A stretch of DNA of 64,000 nucleotides from the NCBI RefSeq assembly GCF_006364615.1, contig NZ_CP040986.1, forward strand, positions 620,001-684,000, written 5' to 3'. Numbering within the stretch: the stretch's first letter is position 1; the number at the start of each line of letters is the position of its first letter. The position numbers were made by a program, and so were the translations under genes. The DNA comes from Candidatus Methylopumilus rimovensis. Its GTDB lineage: Bacteria; Pseudomonadota; Gammaproteobacteria; Burkholderiales; Methylophilaceae. Shown here piece by piece: positions 56,644-64,000 of the stretch. The notes beneath the pieces were generated by a model. The model did no database searches. It was not told the origin of the DNA and saw nothing but the letters and a program-made list of their open reading frames with translations.

Positions 56644-57497
56644 CTCCTATTCAATATTGCTACGAGAAGGTTAAAGAGAGTAAATCAAATTTCACGTGGA
56701 CTTTTTACTTTATAAGTAAAAACAGGCGAGATGCCCTTGTGTCGCTTTACGCATTTTGTAGGGAAATTGATGATATTGTTGATAACACAATCGATCTCGA
56801 AGTAGCAACAGCAAAAATAAATTGGTGGAAAAATGAAATAAATCGATTATTTCATGAAACACCGCAACATCCAGTGACAAAGTCACTTTTAAAGTTTATT
56901 GGTACCTATGAACTTAATGAGGCCTATTTCATAGAAATGCTAGATGGTATGGAAATGGATTTAAAATTTAATCGCTACGAAAGTTTTAAACAGCTCCAAC
57001 TTTATTGCTATAGAGTTGCAGGCGTAGTAGGCATACTATGCGTCAAAATATTAGGCTTTAAAAATCAAGGGACTTTAAAGTTTGCTCATGATTTGGGTAT
57101 TGCGCTTCAACTCACAAATATTATTCGTGACGTTGGAGAAGATGCAAGAAAAAATAGAATCTATATTCCACTCGATGAACTTCATCAATTCAATGTATCT
57201 GAAAATGACATTTTAAGATTTCAAGAAAATAAAAATGTATCAAACTTATTGATTTATCAAATTGAGCGTGCAGAAAATTTTTATAAGTCTGCTTATGAAA
57301 AAATCCCTAAAGAAGATATAAATTCACAGATTCCTGGCTTACTTATGGGAAAAATTTATGAAACATTACTGCTTGAGATTAAAAGGGATCAGCCAGAACA
57401 AACACTCAATCGCAAGGTAATCCTCCCGCCTTTTAGGAAGATGCTCGTCATATTTAAATGCTTCTTTAAAAATAAATTTTATGCTTTAAGCAGTTGA
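56640..57497 (+). CDS. hpnD: Presqualene diphosphate synthase HpnD
   Basis: Condenses two farnesyl diphosphate molecules to presqualene diphosphate. Both Asp-rich motifs are intact: REIDDIVD (Asp44, Asp45, Asp48) and RDVGED (Asp164, Asp168), with YCYRVAGVVG and NRIYIPLDEL as in HpnD. The 285-residue length is normal. It is translationally coupled to hpnC. The FAD enzyme HpnE, usually the third gene, is not downstream: the next gene is radA on the opposite strand, overlapping hpnD by 19 bases. Confidence 0.9.
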   Translation: MTPIQYCYEKVKESKSNFTWTFYFISKNRRDALVSLYAFCREIDDIVDNTIDLEVATAKINWWKNEINRLFHETPQHPVTKSLLKFIGTYELNEAYFIEMLDGMEMDLKFNRYESFKQLQLYCYRVAGVVGILCVKILGFKNQGTLKFAHDLGIALQLTNIIRDVGEDARKNRIYIPLDELHQFNVSENDILRFQENKNVSNLLIYQIERAENFYKSAYEKIPKEDINSQIPGLLMGKIYETLLLEIKRDQPEQTLNRKVILPPFRKMLVIFKCFFKNKFYALSS

Positions 57498-58849
57498 AGT
57501 GCTTGAGAAAGATATTCAATACCCATGACATCAATTCCTGCAATCTTTTGTTTAGCAATATTTGCTTTGGGAATGATAGCTCGTGTAAAACCTAATTTTG
57601 CAGCTTCTTTGATACGCTCTTGACCTCTTTGAATAGGTCTTACCTCGCCTGCTAAACCGACCTCACCAAAAATAATTGTTTTTTGATTGATAGGTTGATT
57701 TTTAAACGATGAAACAATAGCACATAAAATAGCAAGATCTACACCTGGCTCAGTAATCTTGACACCACCTACCGCATTTACAAAAACATCTTGATCAAAG
57801 CATGCGATGCCGCCATGTCTATGCAATACGGCAAGAAGCATGGAAAGTCGATTCTGCTCCAAACCAACACCTAAGCGTTTAGGCGATGCTCCATGCGCAT
57901 TATCAACAAGCGCTTGAATCTCAATAAGAAGTGGTCTCGTTCCTTCTTGAGTTACTGTAATACATGATCCAGAAACCTCTTCATGATGATGTGACAAAAA
58001 TAGTGCGGAAGGATTTGTCACTTCTCGCAAACCTTTCTCGGTCATAGCAAATACACCAAGCTCATTGACAGCGCCAAATCTATTTTTAAATGCGCGTACC
58101 ATTCTAAAGCTCGAGTTTTGATCACCTTCGAAATAAAGCACAGTATCTACAATATGCTCTAGCACGCGAGGACCTGCTAATGAACCTTCTTTTGTAACGT
58201 GGCCAACTAAAATCATGCTCACTTCTAATTGTTTTGCAATGCGCGTCAATTGTGCTGAACATTCTCTGACTTGAGTAACTGAACCAGGTGCTGATTGCAA
58301 CTCTTCCGAATAAATTGTTTGAATAGAATCAATAACAACAACATCGGGTTTATTTTTTTCAATCGATTGAATAATTTTTTCTAAATTTATTTCAGACAGG
58401 ATAAAAATATCTGAGACTTCTAGCTCTAAACGTTTTGCTCGCATAGCTATCTGTTGCGGTGACTCTTCGCCACTTACGTAAATAACTTTGCATGGCGCCT
58501 GACTTTTATCATTAGTCATATGTGAAAGCGCCTGAATAAGTAGTGTCGATTTTCCAATACCAGGATCTCCACCAATTAATACGACGCCCCCAGGAACAAA
58601 ACCACCGCCTAGAACTCGATCAAATTCACTTATACAGGTCGTTCTCTTATAAACGGCTGACATTTTAACTTCGTTAAGTTTTTTTAGTTCTGAGGTTTGT
58701 GTCAGAGATGCATATCGACTAGGCATAGAAGCCTCAATAATACTTTCTGCCATGGTATTCCATGTCATGCAATGTGGGCATTGCCCCTGCCATTTGGTCG
58801 ATTGACCGCCGCATTCAGTGCAAACAAATGCAATCTTATTTTTGGCCAT
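57479..58849 (-). CDS. radA: DNA repair protein RadA (Sms)
   Basis: RecA-related helicase involved in branch migration and recombination repair. The N-terminal C4 zinc finger is CTECGGQSTKWQGQCPHC, the Walker A is GGDPGIGKSTLLIQ, and the RadA-specific KNRFG motif is seen in FKNRFGAVNELGVFAM. A C-terminal Lon-like region with FGEVGLAGEVRPI follows. At 456 residues it is complete. It overlaps alr by 14 bases and hpnD (convergent) by 19 bases. Confidence 0.97.
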   Translation of the reverse strand: MAKNKIAFVCTECGGQSTKWQGQCPHCMTWNTMAESIIEASMPSRYASLTQTSELKKLNEVKMSAVYKRTTCISEFDRVLGGGFVPGGVVLIGGDPGIGKSTLLIQALSHMTNDKSQAPCKVIYVSGEESPQQIAMRAKRLELEVSDIFILSEINLEKIIQSIEKNKPDVVVIDSIQTIYSEELQSAPGSVTQVRECSAQLTRIAKQLEVSMILVGHVTKEGSLAGPRVLEHIVDTVLYFEGDQNSSFRMVRAFKNRFGAVNELGVFAMTEKGLREVTNPSALFLSHHHEEVSGSCITVTQEGTRPLLIEIQALVDNAHGASPKRLGVGLEQNRLSMLLAVLHRHGGIACFDQDVFVNAVGGVKITEPGVDLAILCAIVSSFKNQPINQKTIIFGEVGLAGEVRPIQRGQERIKEAAKLGFTRAIIPKANIAKQKIAGIDVMGIEYLSQALQLLKA

Positions 58850-59918
58850 ATAATGTTTCCATAGGAACTCTTATGGATGCGGAAATAGCACAAAGTAATT
58901 CATAACCTACTGTTCCAGATTTTTCAGCAACTTCGTCGACAAGAATATGCTCACCCCATAATTCAACATCGCTTGAAATAGATGCTTTAGGAATATTGGT
59001 GATATCTATATAAAGCATATCCATAGATACTCTACCAACTGTAAATGTTTTTTTTCCCTCAACAAAGACTGGTGTTCCAGTTGGCGCATGTCTCGGATAG
59101 CCATCCGCATAGCCACATGCAACCACAGCGATACGCATATCATTTTTAGCTTTAAAACTGTCGCCATATCCAATTGAATCATTTTTGGATAAATTTTGTA
59201 TTGCAATAATTTTGCTTTTCAATTGCATAACAGGTTTAAGGTTAAAAGAACTAGATTTTTCCCCTACAATTGGTGATGCACCATAGAGCATAATCCCGGG
59301 TCTGACCCAATCAAGATGGGTACTTTTATAATTGAGAATAGATGCCGAGTTTGCAACCGAACGAGAGAAATTAAAATGATTAGCAATATCATTAAAAATA
59401 TTAAATTGCCAATCAACACCTCTAGGCTCATCCGCAGTTGCAAAATGAGTCATCAGTGTGATCGATTTAATATGAGATTTATTTTGTAAAGATTTAACAA
59501 TATCTTTTGCATCCTTAGGGTCAAATCCTAAACGGTTCATTCCAGTATTAATCTTAAAGTGAATATCGATAGGATGATTGAGTTTTGCGTGTTCAATCAT
59601 CTGTAATTGTTGAATATTATGCACCACAAGGTTGATGCGCATTTTTGCTGCTATAGGAATTTCATAAGCTTCAAAAGCGCCTTCTAACAATAAAATAGTT
59701 TGCTCAAAACCGTGCTCTCTTAAGTCAATTGCTTCATTTAAACTAAGCACAGCAAAACCATCGCTTTCACTTAGTCCGTGAGCAACATTAATAAGACCAT
59801 GTCCATAACCATTAGCCTTTACAACTGACATGATCTTAGATTTAGGTGTTAATTGCTTAACAATAGCGAGATTATGTCGAAGCGAAGCTTGATTAATGAA
59901 TGCCTTAAGAGGACGCAT
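58836..59918 (-). CDS. alr: Alanine racemase
   Basis: Interconverts L- and D-alanine for peptidoglycan. PLP-binding Lys is in SVVKANGYGHGLINVA near residue 34, and the barrel/loop regions NTGMNRLGF and RPGIMLYGASP are conserved. The C-terminal catalytic Tyr is in IGYGDSFKAKNDM and the MDMLYIDITN segment belongs to the second domain. Length 360 is normal. Located between dnaB and radA, as in many betaproteobacteria. Confidence 0.96.
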   Translation of the reverse strand: MRPLKAFINQASLRHNLAIVKQLTPKSKIMSVVKANGYGHGLINVAHGLSESDGFAVLSLNEAIDLREHGFEQTILLLEGAFEAYEIPIAAKMRINLVVHNIQQLQMIEHAKLNHPIDIHFKINTGMNRLGFDPKDAKDIVKSLQNKSHIKSITLMTHFATADEPRGVDWQFNIFNDIANHFNFSRSVANSASILNYKSTHLDWVRPGIMLYGASPIVGEKSSSFNLKPVMQLKSKIIAIQNLSKNDSIGYGDSFKAKNDMRIAVVACGYADGYPRHAPTGTPVFVEGKKTFTVGRVSMDMLYIDITNIPKASISSDVELWGEHILVDEVAEKSGTVGYELLCAISASIRVPMETLYGQK

Positions 59919-59923
59919 TTATA

Positions 59924-61303
59924 TTATTCGTCGTAAGATTGAAAGCCTGGATTAGCAAAATTTTCGAAGCGAGTATATTCTCCTAAGAATGTGAGTCTAA
60001 CTCGCCCAATAGGGCCATTTCTTTGTTTTGCAATAATGATTTCTGCAACGCCTTTATCTGGAGTATCGGGGTTATAAACTTCGTCTCGATAAATGAAAAG
60101 TATTAAATCAGCGTCTTGTTCAATCGCACCTGATTCTCTCAAGTCCGACATTACGGGACGCTTATCAGGTCTCTGTTCAACACTTCGATTGAGCTGAGAT
60201 AATGCAACAACTGGAACATCAAGCTCTTTTGCAAGAGCTTTAAGTGATCGTGACATTTCAGAAATTTCCGTCGCACGATTTTCGCTTTGTCGCCCACCTG
60301 GAGGTGACATTAATTGAAGGTAATCGATGACAATCAAACCTAATTTTCCACACTGTCTCGAGAGTCTTCTAGCGCGCGCTCTTATATCAAAAGAATTTAA
60401 ACCGGCGCCTTCGTCAATATGGATAGGTGCCTCATTAAGCCTTCCTAGTGCATGAGTTAATCGTTCCCAGTCATCATCTTCAAGACGCCCTGTTCTCATC
60501 TTGTGCTGGTCTAAACGTCCAACTGAACCTAATAGACGCATAGTTAATTGGGTAGAAGCCATTTCCATTGAAAATACTGCGACAGGAAGTCCTGTGTCCA
60601 ACGCAACATTTTCTGCCATATTAAGAGCCAATGAAGTTTTACCCATAGAAGGACGACCAGCAACAATAACAAGGTCACCTGGTTGCAATCCTGAGGTCAT
60701 CGCATCTAAATCTGAGAATCCTGTGGGTACACCGGTAACGTCACTCGCCCCTGCAGTAAATAAATCATCAATCCTTTGTGCTACCTGAGGCAAAAGCTCT
60801 TTAATATCCTTAAAGCCGGATTGATCATGCTTTTCTTTTTCGGCAATTTGAAAAATCTTAGCTTCAGCTTCGTCTAAAAGTTGCTGAGCATCTCGTCCTT
60901 GAGGCGCAAAAGCACTATCTGCAATATCAGAACCCACCTCGACCAAATGTCTCATGATTGAACGTTCGCGAACAATCTCTGCATATCGACGAATATTCGC
61001 AGAAGTTGGCGTATTTTGTGCTAAAGAACCCAGATAACTTATACCACCAGCCGTTACTAACTCAGCATTCTTCTCTAAGGATTCAGCAACAGTCACAATA
61101 TCCGCTGGGCTATTTTGCTCAACAAGCTTAATAATATGCTGATAGATTAAACGATGATCTTGACGATAAAAATCACTGGGCGACACAAGGTCCGCAATTT
61201 TATCAAGCGCTTCATTTTCAATGAGCAAACCACCCAATAAAGACTGCTCTGCTTCAATCGAATGTGGGGGTAATTTAAGGGTATTGAGAATATCGTCAGC
61301 CAT
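59924..61303 (-). CDS. dnaB: Replicative DNA helicase DnaB
   Basis: Hexameric 5'-3' helicase at the replication fork. The N-terminal DnaB domain (PPHSIEAEQSLLGGLLI) is joined by a linker helix to the RecA-like motor with Walker A GRPSMGKTSLALN (Lys222), LGLIVIDYLQLM and RESGAIEQDADLI motifs. At 459 residues it is normal and has no intein. A terminator (61327-61349) separates it from rplI, while alr follows 5 bases downstream. Confidence 0.98.
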   Translation of the reverse strand: MADDILNTLKLPPHSIEAEQSLLGGLLIENEALDKIADLVSPSDFYRQDHRLIYQHIIKLVEQNSPADIVTVAESLEKNAELVTAGGISYLGSLAQNTPTSANIRRYAEIVRERSIMRHLVEVGSDIADSAFAPQGRDAQQLLDEAEAKIFQIAEKEKHDQSGFKDIKELLPQVAQRIDDLFTAGASDVTGVPTGFSDLDAMTSGLQPGDLVIVAGRPSMGKTSLALNMAENVALDTGLPVAVFSMEMASTQLTMRLLGSVGRLDQHKMRTGRLEDDDWERLTHALGRLNEAPIHIDEGAGLNSFDIRARARRLSRQCGKLGLIVIDYLQLMSPPGGRQSENRATEISEMSRSLKALAKELDVPVVALSQLNRSVEQRPDKRPVMSDLRESGAIEQDADLILFIYRDEVYNPDTPDKGVAEIIIAKQRNGPIGRVRLTFLGEYTRFENFANPGFQSYDE

Positions 61304-61326
61304 GGATTAATTATAACGGAATAAAA

Positions 61327-61349
61327 AAAGGCTGCTCTAGGCAGCCTTT
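61327..61349 (-). terminator. Rho-independent terminator after rplI
   Basis: A 9-base-pair stem AAAGGCTGC/GCAGCCTTT (61349-61341 with 61335-61327) closes a 5-base loop and is followed by T-rich bases on the reverse strand. It lies between the rplI stop (61371) and dnaB start (61303), so it ends most of the rpsF-priB-rpsR-rplI transcript. dnaB may be served by readthrough or its own start. Confidence 0.8.
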
Positions 61350-61370
61350 AAAAAAATAGATTGCTTTTTA

Positions 61371-61823
61371 TTAAGCAGGTTCACCAATCACGTCGATTGT
61401 AATATCAACTGTCACATCATGATGCAAAGCAATGGTGACTTGATGCTGACCTACAGTTTTGAGTGGGCCATTTGGCATACGAATCTCAGCTTTAACTACC
61501 TTAATATTTTTCGCTGTTAAACCTTCAGCAATATCTGTGTTTGTCACAGAGCCAAAAAGTTTTCCGTCAACACCAGCTTTTTGCGTCACAGCAAGATTAA
61601 AACCAGCAAGGGCTTTAGCTCTTTCTTTGGCAGCATCAAGAAGCGCTGATTGTTGTTTTTCAAGTTCAGCACGTCTTGCTTCAAATTCTGCTTTATTTGA
61701 ATCTGTTGCGCGCTTAGCTTTGCCTTGTGGAATTAAAAAATTTCTACCAAATCCATCTTTAACTTTAACAATGTCACCAAGGTTTCCTAAATTAGCAACT
61801 TTCTCTAATAAAATAACTTGCAT
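61371..61823 (-). CDS. rplI: 50S ribosomal protein L9
   Basis: Large-subunit protein at the L1 stalk base. The N-terminal signature [32 protein letters not shown] and AKRAT are characteristic; a long connecting helix (about 40-75) and the C-terminal RNA-binding domain follow. Length 150 is typical. Part of rpsF-priB-rpsR-rplI. Confidence 0.98.
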   Translation of the reverse strand: MQVILLEKVANLGNLGDIVKVKDGFGRNFLIPQGKAKRATDSNKAEFEARRAELEKQQSALLDAAKERAKALAGFNLAVTQKAGVDGKLFGSVTNTDIAEGLTAKNIKVVKAEIRMPNGPLKTVGQHQVTIALHHDVTVDITIDVIGEPA

Positions 61824-61835
61824 CTTATAATCTCC

Positions 61836-62063
61836 TTAGTGCTTATCAGTGTATGGTAAAAGCGCTAAAAAACGAGCGCGCTTCACCGCAATGTTGAGTT
61901 GTCGTTGATAAATGGCTTTAGTGCCTGTGATACGAGCTGGAATCAGCTTTCCGTTTTCAGTAATAAAGTCTTTTAATAAATCAACATCTTTGTAATCTAC
62001 TTCTTTAATGCCTTCAGCACTAAATCTGCAGTAACGTCTTCTTTTGTACATTTCTCTAGCCAT
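61836..62063 (-). CDS. rpsR: 30S ribosomal protein S18
   Basis: Binds 16S rRNA as a dimer with S6. The basic 75-residue protein contains the conserved [18 protein letters not shown] and the [13 protein letters not shown] end. The N-terminal [12 protein letters not shown] fits S18. Nine bases separate it from priB and twelve from rplI. Confidence 0.98.
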   Translation of the reverse strand: MAREMYKRRRYCRFSAEGIKEVDYKDVDLLKDFITENGKLIPARITGTKAIYQRQLNIAVKRARFLALLPYTDKH

Positions 62064-62072
62064 CTTAAACTC

Positions 62073-62357
62073 CTATAGATATTCTATAAAATTAATATGA
62101 AAAATGAGCTGATTACTTTTTGCGCTCTTATTTCCAATAAACCCTTTTGTTTTAATTTTGTCGCCAATTTTCACTGGTATCAAAGCATTGCTACCCATGA
62201 TTTTTGCGCTTAACTCACAATTGATTGTACGTTTTAAATTCGCTTCAATCTGCTCTGAGTTATGTTTTAAAGTAAGATTAAGTGCTGGTATTCCTGCGGG
62301 TGTGTATCGAATTGGATCCACGTGGGACACTTCCCCAGAAATTTCTAAGCAGTTCAA
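62073..62357 (-). CDS. priB: Primosomal replication protein N (PriB)
   Basis: Single OB-fold protein that bridges PriA and DnaT or DnaB loading at restart forks. The 94-residue sequence starts MNCLEISGEVSHVDPIRYTPAGIPALNLTL, close to the SSB-like strand pattern, and has KIKTKGFIGNKSAKSNQLIFHI near the end. The likely start is a TTG at 62357, six bases after the rpsF stop. Location between rpsF and rpsR is diagnostic. Confidence 0.9.
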   Translation of the reverse strand: MNCLEISGEVSHVDPIRYTPAGIPALNLTLKHNSEQIEANLKRTINCELSAKIMGSNALIPVKIGDKIKTKGFIGNKSAKSNQLIFHINFIEYL

Positions 62358-62363
62358 TCTAAA

Positions 62364-62741
62364 TTAAGCTTCAACAACCTCAGGTGCAGCTCGCTCATCT
62401 TTATCAAGCACTGATTTTGATTTTTCTTCTTTCATCATAATAGATGGTGAAGTCACGGCTGTTTTTGTGCCCATAATCAAATGACGTAAAACGGCATCAT
62501 TGAATTTGAATGCATGCTCTAACTCTGCAAGCGTTTCAAGATCACATTCAATATTCATAAGCACATAATGAGCTTTGTGAATTTTTTCAATCATGTAGGC
62601 AAGCTGTTTACGGCCCCAATCTTCGAGGCGGTGGAGTTTTCCACCTTTGGATGTTACTAGAGATCTGTAGCGTTCAATCATGCCAGGCACTTGTTCGCTT
62701 TGATCAGGATGTACGATGAATACAACTTCATAATGTCGCAT
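62364..62741 (-). CDS. rpsF: 30S ribosomal protein S6
   Basis: First gene of the rpsF-priB-rpsR-rplI unit. The [26 protein letters not shown]-terminus, [12 protein letters not shown] and [10 protein letters not shown] motifs identify S6. Length 125 with an acidic tail. AAGGGG lies 6 bases ahead of the ATG. The leader carries a candidate promoter and a hairpin with a CCG-containing loop that fits the known S6:S18 autoregulatory motif. Confidence 0.98.
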   Translation of the reverse strand: MRHYEVVFIVHPDQSEQVPGMIERYRSLVTSKGGKLHRLEDWGRKQLAYMIEKIHKAHYVLMNIECDLETLAELEHAFKFNDAVLRHLIMGTKTAVTSPSIMMKEEKSKSVLDKDERAAPEVVEA

Positions 62742-62768
62742 ATAAATCCCCTTATGGTTAATAGCTTT

Positions 62769-62786
62769 CAGTGATGCGGTTCACTG
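62769..62786 (-). promoter_or_regulatory. Possible S6:S18 autoregulatory hairpin in the rpsF leader
   Basis: The reverse-strand leader contains CAGTGA-ACCGCA-TCACTG (62786-62769), a 6-base-pair stem with CCG in the loop, about 30 bases before the rpsF ATG. The published S6:S18 leader motif has a conserved CCG trinucleotide in an unpaired segment above a stem. Match by form only. Confidence 0.45.
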
Positions 62787-62810
62787 TAAAGCAAGGTAGA
62801 AAGATCGAGT

Positions 62811-62838
62811 ATTATAGGTGTTTTTTGAATTAAATCAA
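62811..62838 (-). promoter_or_regulatory. Sigma-70-type promoter of the rpsF operon
   Basis: On the reverse strand TTGATT (62838-62833) and a perfect TATAAT (62816-62811) are separated by 16 bases, giving a start about 60 bases before rpsF. The gap between uvrB and rpsF is 103 bases and otherwise holds only the leader. Confidence 0.65.
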
Positions 62839-62844
62839 TGGTTT

Positions 62845-64000
62845 TTAGAGGTCAATTCGGTCCCTAAGCCCTGCCCCATAAAGTCTTTCTTTAAGGAATT
62901 TCGCTTCGTCTCGAAGTTGAGCCGCTTTTTCAAATTCTAAATTACGTGCCGCTATCTGCATTGATTTTTCTAGCTTTTGGATTTCCTTGGCCATCTGCTT
63001 CTCGTTTAAATGGTCATAGCGAGCCTCTTCCTTCTTCAGCGCCCGATTAAAATCGACTTCTTCTTTATCAAAAGTACCATCAATAATATCTTTAATCTTT
63101 TTGGTAACGCCTACGGGCGTAATATTATTTTCTAAATTAAATGTAATTTGCTTGGCGCGCCTTCGACTAGTTTCGTCCATAGCTATTTTCATGCTTCGTG
63201 TAATCTTGTTGGCATAGAAAATAACTTGTCCATTTAAATTACGGGCTGCCCTTCCCGCCGTTTGAATGAGGGAGCGTTCAGACCTTAAAAAGCCTTCTTT
63301 GTCAGCATCTAATACAGCCACAAGAGAAACTTCTGGAATATCGAGACCTTCTCTTAATAGATTAATACCCACCACTACATCGAATTTGCCTAATCTTAAA
63401 TCGCGAATAATTTCAACGCGTTCCACCGTATCAATATCTGAGTGAAGATAGCGCACTTTAATTTGATGTTCAGATAAATAGTCAGTCAAATCTTCAGCCA
63501 TACGCTTAGTAAGGGTTGTTGCTAATACTCTTTCATTTTTTTCAACGCGAAGATTAATCTCACTTAATAAATCATCAACCTGTGTATCTGCTGGTTTGAC
63601 AATAATTTCAGGGTCAATTAATCCTGTAGGTCTAGCAACTTGCTCTACAATTTTTTGTGTATTTAGGGCTTCATATTCAGCAGGTGTTGCTGAAACAAAA
63701 ATACATTGACGCATTGTTTTTTCAAACTCTTCAAATTTTAAAGGTCGATTATCAAGCGCTGATGGCAATCTAAATCCATACTCAACTAAATTTTCTTTTC
63801 GAGCACGATCGCCTTTATACATCCCACCAATTTGAGGAACGGTAACATGGCTTTCATCAATAATCATAAGCGCATCTTTAGGCAGATATTCAATTAAGGT
63901 GGGAGGTGGATCACCTGGGTTCCTGCCTGACAAATGTCTCGAATAATTTTCAATGCCCTTACAAAAACCTATTTCATTTAACATCTCAATATCAAAACGA
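62845..64000 (-). CDS. uvrB: Excinuclease ABC subunit B, C-terminal part (runs off the window)
   Basis: DNA damage-recognition helicase-like subunit of nucleotide excision repair. The frame stays open to the window edge, so the ATG at 63984 is internal. Present are the region with [19 protein letters not shown], the [21 protein letters not shown] motif, helicase motifs V and VI in [17 protein letters not shown] and [12 protein letters not shown], and the C-terminal UVR motif ([13 protein letters not shown]). About 385 residues, more than half of the usual 670, are seen; the N-terminal P-loop is off the window. Confidence 0.97.
   Translation of the reverse strand, partial: RFDIEMLNEIGFCKGIENYSRHLSGRNPGDPPPTLIEYLPKDALMIIDESHVTVPQIGGMYKGDRARKENLVEYGFRLPSALDNRPLKFEEFEKTMRQCIFVSATPAEYEALNTQKIVEQVARPTGLIDPEIIVKPADTQVDDLLSEINLRVEKNERVLATTLTKRMAEDLTDYLSEHQIKVRYLHSDIDTVERVEIIRDLRLGKFDVVVGINLLREGLDIPEVSLVAVLDADKEGFLRSERSLIQTAGRAARNLNGQVIFYANKITRSMKIAMDETSRRRAKQITFNLENNITPVGVTKKIKDIIDGTFDKEEVDFNRALKKEEARYDHLNEKQMAKEIQKLEKSMQIAARNLEFEKAAQLRDEAKFLKERLYGAGLRDRIDL

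Noticed and set aside
61459-61830. 123-codon plus-strand frame
   Set aside because: Antisense shadow of rplI.

Overview
The window is a gene-dense, A+T-rich chromosomal segment of a Gram-negative bacterium. Genes abut or overlap by a few bases over long stretches. I see no insertion sequence, prophage, CRISPR array or rRNA operon. Gene order and families (smc-zipA-ligA; rpsB-tsf-pyrH-frr-uppS-cdsA-dxr-rseP-bamA-ompH-lpxD-fabZ-lpxA-lpxB-rnhB; yceD-rpmF-plsX-fabHDG-acpP-fabF; PriB; a methylthioinosine-type phosphorylase) point to a betaproteobacterium with a streamlined genome. A freshwater or marine Methylophilaceae (OM43/Methylopumilus-like methylotroph) is my best guess. It rests on base composition, compactness, a PQQ dehydrogenase, a two-subunit pyruvate carboxylase and hpnC/hpnD, not on a database match.

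Layout. 1-1601: 5' part of pgi, then queG (minus). 1633-5138: tsaE, amiC, miaA and an EamA transporter (plus); mutL, often found between amiC and miaA, is absent there. 5135-8203: a TPR/O-GlcNAc-transferase-like protein and a stand-alone MnmC oxidoreductase domain (minus). 8333-11291: lipoprotein PQQ dehydrogenase, rluF-like synthase, conserved unknown (plus). 11295-12614: ppa, tRNA-Glu, tRNA-Ala and queF (minus). 12693-20121: smc, zipA, ligA and a TPR exported protein (plus). 20182-32105: three small unknowns, phnP-like, tatD, holB, tmk, mltG, pabC, then the fatty-acid/phospholipid cluster with rpmF and yceD (minus). 32216-36789: pycA, pycB, maf, RsmI-like methylase (plus). 36778-50796: the envelope and translation cluster from rnhB back to rpsB (minus). 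50960-54322: map and glnD (plus). 54327-55731: tRNA-Ser, def, mtiP (minus). 55783-57497: hpnC and hpnD (plus). 57479-64000: radA, alr, dnaB, rplI, rpsR, priB, rpsF, and the 3' part of uvrB (minus).

How the genes work together. Most are core functions: envelope lipid supply (fab, plsX, cdsA, lpx, dxr, uppS), outer-membrane assembly (bamA, ompH, rseP), translation (S2, EF-Ts, RRF, S6, S18, L9, L32, Map, Def), tRNA modification (TsaE, MiaA, QueF, QueG, MnmC2), and replication/repair/segregation (SMC, ZipA, LigA, HolB, Tmk, DnaB, PriB, RadA, UvrB). Accessory content is small: the PQQ lipoprotein, the SPINDLY-type glycosyltransferase, hpnC/hpnD, and several short conserved unknowns.

I found no obviously new multigene system. 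The most interesting signals are regulatory: an attenuator-like fold in the rpsB leader, a probable S6:S18 site in the rpsF leader, intercistronic hairpins at acpP/fabF and rpmF/plsX, and a long-armed inverted repeat framing two divergent -10 boxes between yceD and pycA. On the protein side, unusual residues in the PQQ dehydrogenase and HpnC deserve a look.
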